Origin: Tardiphaga sp. P9-11
GTDB lineage: Bacteria > Pseudomonadota > Alphaproteobacteria > Rhizobiales > Xanthobacteraceae
Reading direction: 5' to 3'
NCBI RefSeq assembly: GCF_008329525.1
Contig: NZ_NPKQ01000008.1
Span: 62,001 to 126,000 of the forward strand
DNA length: 64,000 nt
Each line of letters starts with the position of its first letter. Position 1 is the stretch's first letter. Below the pieces are notes generated by a model. The model did not search any database. It saw nothing but the letters and a program-made list of their open reading frames with translations, and had not been told where the DNA came from. Positions 59,762-64,000 of the stretch are shown piece by piece. Made by a program: the position numbers and the translations under genes.

Positions 59762-59913
59762 CCCTCTCCCCCGCGCGAAGCGAAGCTTTTAGGTGGGAGA
59801 GGGGCGCGCGCAGCGCGGACGGGTGAGAGGTAGCCGCAGACCCCGCACCCAGCATTATCCCTCATCCGACGCGGACTACGTCCGCGCCACCTTCTCCGAT
59901 TATGGGAGAAGGG
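59762..59913. repeat. Palindromic intergenic repeat between tctC and tctB
   Basis: A compound of inverted repeats: CCCTCTCCC with GGGAGAGGG (59762-59802), GGACGGGTGAG/CCTCATCCG (about 59817-59868), GCGGAC/GTCCGC (59871-59886), and CTTCTCC with GGGAGAAGG (59891-59912). This resembles the multi-copy palindromic repeat often found between genes in Bradyrhizobium and Rhodopseudomonas genomes. It can fold into a stable RNA and may uncouple tctC from tctBA expression. Confidence 0.75.
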
Positions 59914-59926
59914 AAAGAACAATTTC

Positions 59927-60469
59927 ATGTCCAACACCGACCTCGAAATCATCGTCGAAGATCCGACCGCCCCGGAGGACGACTCTCCCTCCGTCGTCAG
60001 CACGCACACCATCGAGATCATCGTCTCGCTGGTGCTGCTGGCGCTGGCGATCGCACTCGGCTTTGACAACTGGCGTACCGGTATCGCCTGGGATTCTACC
60101 GGGCCTCAACCGGGCTACTTCCCGTTCTATCTCTCGGTCATTCTCGGAGGCGCGAGCCTCTATGGGTTGATCACGACGTTGTTCGCGCGCAGCGGCGGGG
60201 CTGATACTTTCGTCACCCGCGCGCAATTGCGGCGTGTGGCGCTGGTCTTCGTGCCCACGGCTCTGTTTTGCTTAGCCACGCAGTTCCTCGGCATCTATGT
60301 GGCGAGTTTCGTACTGATTGCCGGCTTCATGCGCATGGTCGGCAAGATCGCGCTGTGGAAGTCGCTGCTCACGGCCTTCGTGTTCACCGCGATCATGTTC
60401 GTCACCTTCGATGTCGCCTTCGACGTCATCATGCCGAAGGGGCCGATCGAATCGGCCCTCGGTCGCTAG
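59927..60469 (+). CDS. tctB: Tripartite tricarboxylate transporter small membrane subunit (TctB)
   Basis: 180-residue inner-membrane protein with four hydrophobic segments (HTIEIIVSLVLLALAIALGFD, PGYFPFYLSVILGGASLYGLI, VALVFVPTALFCLATQFLGIYVASFVLI, FVFTAIMFVTFDVAFDVIMP) and the family marker GPQPGYFPF. It completes the TctA-TctB membrane complex. The tctA gene starts ten bases after its stop codon. Confidence 0.92.
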   Translation: MSNTDLEIIVEDPTAPEDDSPSVVSTHTIEIIVSLVLLALAIALGFDNWRTGIAWDSTGPQPGYFPFYLSVILGGASLYGLITTLFARSGGADTFVTRAQLRRVALVFVPTALFCLATQFLGIYVASFVLIAGFMRMVGKIALWKSLLTAFVFTAIMFVTFDVAFDVIMPKGPIESALGR

Positions 60470-60479
60470 GACTTTAGCT

Positions 60480-61997
60480 ATGGAAGCCTTCGGACTGTTG
60501 ATGCACGGCTTCGCCGTGCTGATGACCTGGAAGATCATCTCGCTGATGGTCGTCGGTCTCGTGCTTGGTATTTTTGTCGGCGTTCTGCCGGGCCTCGGTG
60601 GCCCCAACGGCGTCGCCATCCTGCTGCCGCTGACGTTCACCATGGACCCGACATCGGCCATCGTGATGCTGTCCTGCATCTATTGGGGCGCGCTGTTCGG
60701 CGGCGCCATCACCTCGATCCTGTTCAACATTCCCGGCGAGGCGTGGTCGGTGGCCACCACCTTCGACGGCTATCCGATGGCGCAGCAGGGCAAGGCTGCG
60801 GAAGCGCTGACGGCGGCATTCACCTCATCCTTCATCGGCTCGCTCGTGGCCGTGCTGCTGATCACGTTCCTCGCGCCGATGATCTCGTCATTCGCGCTGA
60901 AATTCGGGCCGCCGGAATTCTTCGCAGTCTATCTGCTGACGTTCTGCTCTTTTGTCGGCCTCGGCCGCGAGGCCAAGCACAAGACGGTCATCTCCATGGC
61001 ACTGGGCCTGCTGATCGCCGGCATCGGCATGGACACAGTGTCGGGCACGCTCCGCATGACCTTCGGCTCGACGGACCTGCTGCGCGGCATCAACTTCCTC
61101 GTCGCGGTGATCGGCCTGTTCGGCATCAGCGAGATCCTGCTGACCATGGAGGAACGCCTCGCGCTGCGCGGCCACGCCGCCAAGATCAGCCTGCGCACTG
61201 TGCTGAAGGTCTGGATGGACCTTCCGAAATACTGGGCAACGCTGCTGCGCTCCTCGGTGATCGGCTGCTGGCTCGGCATCACGCCGGGCGGCGCCATCGC
61301 GGCGTCCTTCATGGGCTACAACCTCGCGAAGCGCTTCTCCAAGGATCCCGAGAGCTTCGGCAAAGGCCGCATCGAGGGCGTGTTCGCGCCGGAAACCGCG
61401 GCGCACGCGTCGGGCACCGCGGCGCTGCTGCCGATGCTCGCGCTGGGCATTCCGGGCTCCGGCACTGCGGCAATCCTGCTGGGCGGATTGATGGTGTGGG
61501 GCCTCAATCCCGGTCCGCTGTTGTTCGTGGAACACAAGGACTTTGTGTGGGGCCTGATCGCCTCGATGTATCTCGGCAACGTCGTCGGCCTCGTGATCGT
61601 GCTGACCACGGTTCCGATCTTCGCCTCCATCCTGCGCGTGCCGTTTGCGGCAGTCGCCCCGATGATCGTGGTGTCCTGCGCCATCGGCGCCTATGCGATC
61701 CAGAACGCGATGTTCGACATCTGGCTGATGCTGGGCTTCGGCGTGGTCGGCTATGTCTTCAAGAAGATCGGCATTCCGCTCGCGCCGTTCACGCTGGCGC
61801 TGGTGCTCGGCAGCCGTGCTGAAGACGCGTTCCGTCTTGCCATGATAGGCTCCGGCGGCAGCGTCGGCGTGTTCTGGTCCAACGGTCTGGTTGGTACCAT
61901 CACCACGCTGGCAATTACGCTGCTGTTCTGGCCGGTGATCGACAAGGCGTTCAGTGGGGTAGGCCGGATGTTGCGGCCAATGGCTCAAACACCATGA
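60480..61997 (+). CDS. tctA: Tripartite tricarboxylate transporter large membrane subunit (TctA)
   Basis: 505-residue inner-membrane protein with about eleven hydrophobic segments and the family's repeated Gly/Pro motifs (GVLPGLGGPNGVAILLPLTF near residue 35, ALFGGAITSILFNIPGE, GITPGGAIAASFMGY and LGIPGSGTAAILLGGLMVWGLNPGPLLF). The ATG at 60480 lies ten bases after tctB. It forms the sodium- or proton-driven translocation path for the acid bound by TctC. Confidence 0.94.
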   Translation: MEAFGLLMHGFAVLMTWKIISLMVVGLVLGIFVGVLPGLGGPNGVAILLPLTFTMDPTSAIVMLSCIYWGALFGGAITSILFNIPGEAWSVATTFDGYPMAQQGKAAEALTAAFTSSFIGSLVAVLLITFLAPMISSFALKFGPPEFFAVYLLTFCSFVGLGREAKHKTVISMALGLLIAGIGMDTVSGTLRMTFGSTDLLRGINFLVAVIGLFGISEILLTMEERLALRGHAAKISLRTVLKVWMDLPKYWATLLRSSVIGCWLGITPGGAIAASFMGYNLAKRFSKDPESFGKGRIEGVFAPETAAHASGTAALLPMLALGIPGSGTAAILLGGLMVWGLNPGPLLFVEHKDFVWGLIASMYLGNVVGLVIVLTTVPIFASILRVPFAAVAPMIVVSCAIGAYAIQNAMFDIWLMLGFGVVGYVFKKIGIPLAPFTLALVLGSRAEDAFRLAMIGSGGSVGVFWSNGLVGTITTLAITLLFWPVIDKAFSGVGRMLRPMAQTP

Positions 61998-62081
61998 GGT
62001 ACCGTCTGGCCCTCAAGAGCATGTGATCCTCCTAAGCGATCGTTCGCTCTAGAAAATTCAGCAGTTTTTCTCGCGATGTTA

Positions 62082-63821
62082 CTACCGTGGGGATGCTGCA
62101 AGCACGTCGCACAAGGCGTTCGTCAGTCGCGCGCGCGCATCTGCATGCGTGAAATCGTGGTCAGCATTGGGGATGATCGAAATCGACGCGTTCGGATAGC
62201 GGCGTAGCCGCGCGCCCTTTCGTCCCATATAGGTCTGGAATTCACCGAGCGCGTGATCTCCTTCCGAAACCAGCATCGCCAGGCGAACGTCACGATCTGC
62301 GAGAGTTTGGAAACGGCGATGGCCTTCGCCATAGAGCTTCCGGCGTGCAAGGATTTGGCTCGGTCTCAACGAGAAGATTTGAAGCAGACGTTTGGAAACG
62401 AAGGCGATCGGAGCCTTGAGACGCAAGTTGCCTGACAGCAGTCGTCTCAGGCTTCGCTTACTGAACAACAGCGATACGGAACCACCGATGGTTCGATGGG
62501 CTGATTGGAGCGCCTCTGCAACAGTTTCCCGGGGATCCCAGACAAAACGCATATTGTTGATGACGACGACTGTGCGAACGCGCTCATCCTGCACAGCCGC
62601 CTGGAATGAGGCGTAAGCACCGCTGCAGCGTCCGACGAGCGCGATCGGGCCGGCATCGAGCTTCGCAACATAATCGATCGCGTGACGCATGTCGGCAAGT
62701 TGCTCGTCCGAGTAAAGTACTTCGGCTGGCGCGCCTGCCGAGGCCGGACTGTCGCCGATGCCGCCGGCGTCGAATCGGAACGAGGCGACCCCGCGCTCCG
62801 CCAGGGCACGAGCCTGTTCGACGGCCGCGCGACCCCAGCCGATGTGATAGTCCCGCCCCGAATTAGCCAGAACCGCAATAGCTGCAGGCCTTCGACCGAG
62901 CGGATGACACAGGATGCCGAACAACCGGTCGTCCGGCCCGAACCGAACCGGTAATTCTTCATAGTGAGGGCCGGCGATCGGCCGTGCAGGCGTGAGCTCC
63001 TTGGCAGACAATTTGACGCCTGTCATTGGAGCGGTCACGAGATCGTCGATCCATGACACGATGCGTGCCAGCGTGCCGAGCTGTGGTCCGGCCACAGTTG
63101 GGTTTTGCATGATCACTTCATAGCCCGCGTAGTCGATCGACGACACATCGGCTCCGAGCGTCTTCAGATGGTTGCCGAGCGAGCTGTCGCGAGACATCTG
63201 CGTGCGCTCAACCAGCAGGACTTGTGCGGCAGGACGCTGAGTGGCCTTGGTGAGATCGATCGCCTTGATGGCCGCGGCGCGGCTGCTTGCGAGTGAAAGA
63301 CCGGCGACGGTGTAGCCGCTGTGGTCCAAGGGATCGGGTCCGATCCCCATCCTCTCGGTCACCATACGTGACCAGGCTTGCGATTCACGAAGATAGGAAC
63401 GGCCCTTTACGGCCGGCGCCATCAGTACCGTCGCTGCGATGCCGGGACATTCCGGTCCGAGTTGAGCGGCCAGACTCGCGCCAACGCCTTGCCCGACCAG
63501 GACGAGTTCGGCGCCGGGATGGAGGTCTCGCAAAAACGCCATGCACTGACGCGCAGCAACGAGCCAGTCGGAGATGCCTTCAGGCTCGCCGGCGATATCT
63601 ATCGCATCTGCAGTGCCGGGATAATCGAACCTGAGGCAGGCATGGCCCGCCTGAGCAATCTTCTCGGCCAAAGCGCACCATGTGGCGCGGGTACACAACT
63701 CCTCGTATCCGATAGGCGATAGCAACAGCACGGCCTTGCGGGGGGGCCGGTCAATGCTGCCTGCGTGATAGAAGCCCCCGAACGTATCAAACGTGACCGG
63801 GACGCCATATCGAAAATTCAT
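62082..63821 (-). CDS. Two-domain alpha/beta hydrolase, N-terminal domain lacking its nucleophile
   Basis: 579 residues containing two alpha/beta-hydrolase domains. In domain 1 (about 1-265) the nucleophile elbow G-x-S-x-G reads G110-Q-G-V-G114, so the serine is absent. In domain 2 (about 285-579) it reads G397-R-C399-S-G401, a cysteine nucleophile as in dienelactone-hydrolase-like proteins, with SEGDHALGEF and NADHDFTHAD offering the acid and histidine. The start MNFRYGVPVTFDTFGGFYHAGS lacks a signal peptide. Such hydrolases occur near polysaccharide or lipid loci, but I do not recognise this exact family and its substrate is unknown. Confidence 0.82.
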   Translation of the reverse strand: MNFRYGVPVTFDTFGGFYHAGSIDRPPRKAVLLLSPIGYEELCTRATWCALAEKIAQAGHACLRFDYPGTADAIDIAGEPEGISDWLVAARQCMAFLRDLHPGAELVLVGQGVGASLAAQLGPECPGIAATVLMAPAVKGRSYLRESQAWSRMVTERMGIGPDPLDHSGYTVAGLSLASSRAAAIKAIDLTKATQRPAAQVLLVERTQMSRDSSLGNHLKTLGADVSSIDYAGYEVIMQNPTVAGPQLGTLARIVSWIDDLVTAPMTGVKLSAKELTPARPIAGPHYEELPVRFGPDDRLFGILCHPLGRRPAAIAVLANSGRDYHIGWGRAAVEQARALAERGVASFRFDAGGIGDSPASAGAPAEVLYSDEQLADMRHAIDYVAKLDAGPIALVGRCSGAYASFQAAVQDERVRTVVVINNMRFVWDPRETVAEALQSAHRTIGGSVSLLFSKRSLRRLLSGNLRLKAPIAFVSKRLLQIFSLRPSQILARRKLYGEGHRRFQTLADRDVRLAMLVSEGDHALGEFQTYMGRKGARLRRYPNASISIIPNADHDFTHADARARLTNALCDVLAASPR

Positions 63822-64000
63822 GATCTGGAAACCATCATCGTTGAACCGGTTCGTTATATCCAGAAAAGCGGGCAGTTATCTGCCAAGTCATGGCCCCGTT
63901 GGAGTTTGATTTCGTAGCTGACGGTCGAGGAATGTGTCATGCGATATCGCGTTCCATCATTAATTACGTGTTCGGCTCGAATCGTATCCGGGTATTTAAC
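63822..64000. promoter_or_regulatory. Upstream region of the two-domain hydrolase gene
   Basis: No gene start is seen in the last 179 bases. It contains CATTAATTACG near 63958 and GGTATTTAAC at the very end, the AT-rich pattern of the surface-polysaccharide part of the window. Confidence 0.3.

Noticed and set aside
60888-61988. Long minus-strand frame opposite tctA
   Set aside because: Gln/His/Arg-rich antisense frame without domain features; tctA on the + strand is certain.

Overview
The window is GC-rich alphaproteobacterial chromosome. Gene content (a rhizobial-style exopolysaccharide locus with a PrsD/PrsE-like type I exporter, tripartite tricarboxylate transporters, and small proteins typical of the Bradyrhizobium/Afipia/Rhodopseudomonas group) suggests a Nitrobacteraceae member. 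This placement is inferred from protein families and codon use; no rRNA or tRNA gene is visible.

Region 1 (1-22.0 kb) is an exopolysaccharide/O-polysaccharide biosynthesis locus, almost all on the + strand. It opens inside a HlyD-type adaptor and an unrecognised alpha-helical, toroid-like protein. A Gfo/Idh/MocA dehydrogenase, hexapeptide N-acetyltransferase and DegT aminotransferase follow, which together look like a diacetamido-sugar (WbpB/WbpD/WbpE-like) route. The rest comprises a Wzx flippase, an SDR epimerase, a second sugar aminotransferase, an Alg14/Alg13-like split glycosyltransferase, six GT2 enzymes or GT2-like proteins (five plus a rhamnosyltransferase-like one), a GT8, a GT4, an O-antigen-polymerase-like membrane protein, a polysaccharide deacetylase and a Sec-exported right-handed beta-helix protein. 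No priming transferase or Wza/Wzc homologue is in the window; they may lie upstream.

Region 2 (22.0-40.3 kb) is about secretion and the cell surface. A 1007-residue protein (beta-helix head, seven Ig-like repeats, RTX-like tail) is followed by its apparent type I ABC transporter and adaptor, with a perfect 14-bp hairpin between substrate and transporter genes. Next come a PP2A-like phosphatase, a 1857-residue protein (dimethylformamidase-like domain plus DUF4082 and cadherin-like repeats), three hypothetical proteins, a hexapeptide acyltransferase and a LuxR-type regulator. The beta-helix head of the 1007-residue protein is clearly homologous to the Sec-exported protein of region 1. Most spacers in regions 1 and 2 contain AT-rich islands built on ATTAAAT/ATTTAAT, a possible site class for a MucR/Ros- or H-NS-like silencer.

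Region 3 (40.3-42.7 kb) is decayed: a short remnant of the downstream acyltransferase, a strong hairpin and a few very small genes.

Region 4 (42.7-53.2 kb) holds an acyltransferase-3 protein, a GST, an enoyl-CoA hydratase, a GT-C-like membrane protein, and a leftward group of galE, a GT-C-like protein, a GtrB-like GT2 and a methyltransferase, then a metallophosphoesterase.

Region 5 (52.8-62 kb) looks catabolic: a GlcG-like protein and a fused FAD/Fe-S 2-hydroxyacid dehydrogenase face a serine/alanine-glyoxylate aminotransferase across a spacer with a perfect GntR-type palindrome. An enoyl-CoA hydratase and a complete tctC-tctB-tctA transporter follow. The window ends with a two-domain alpha/beta hydrolase (62.1-63.8 kb) whose spacer again contains an AT-rich stretch.
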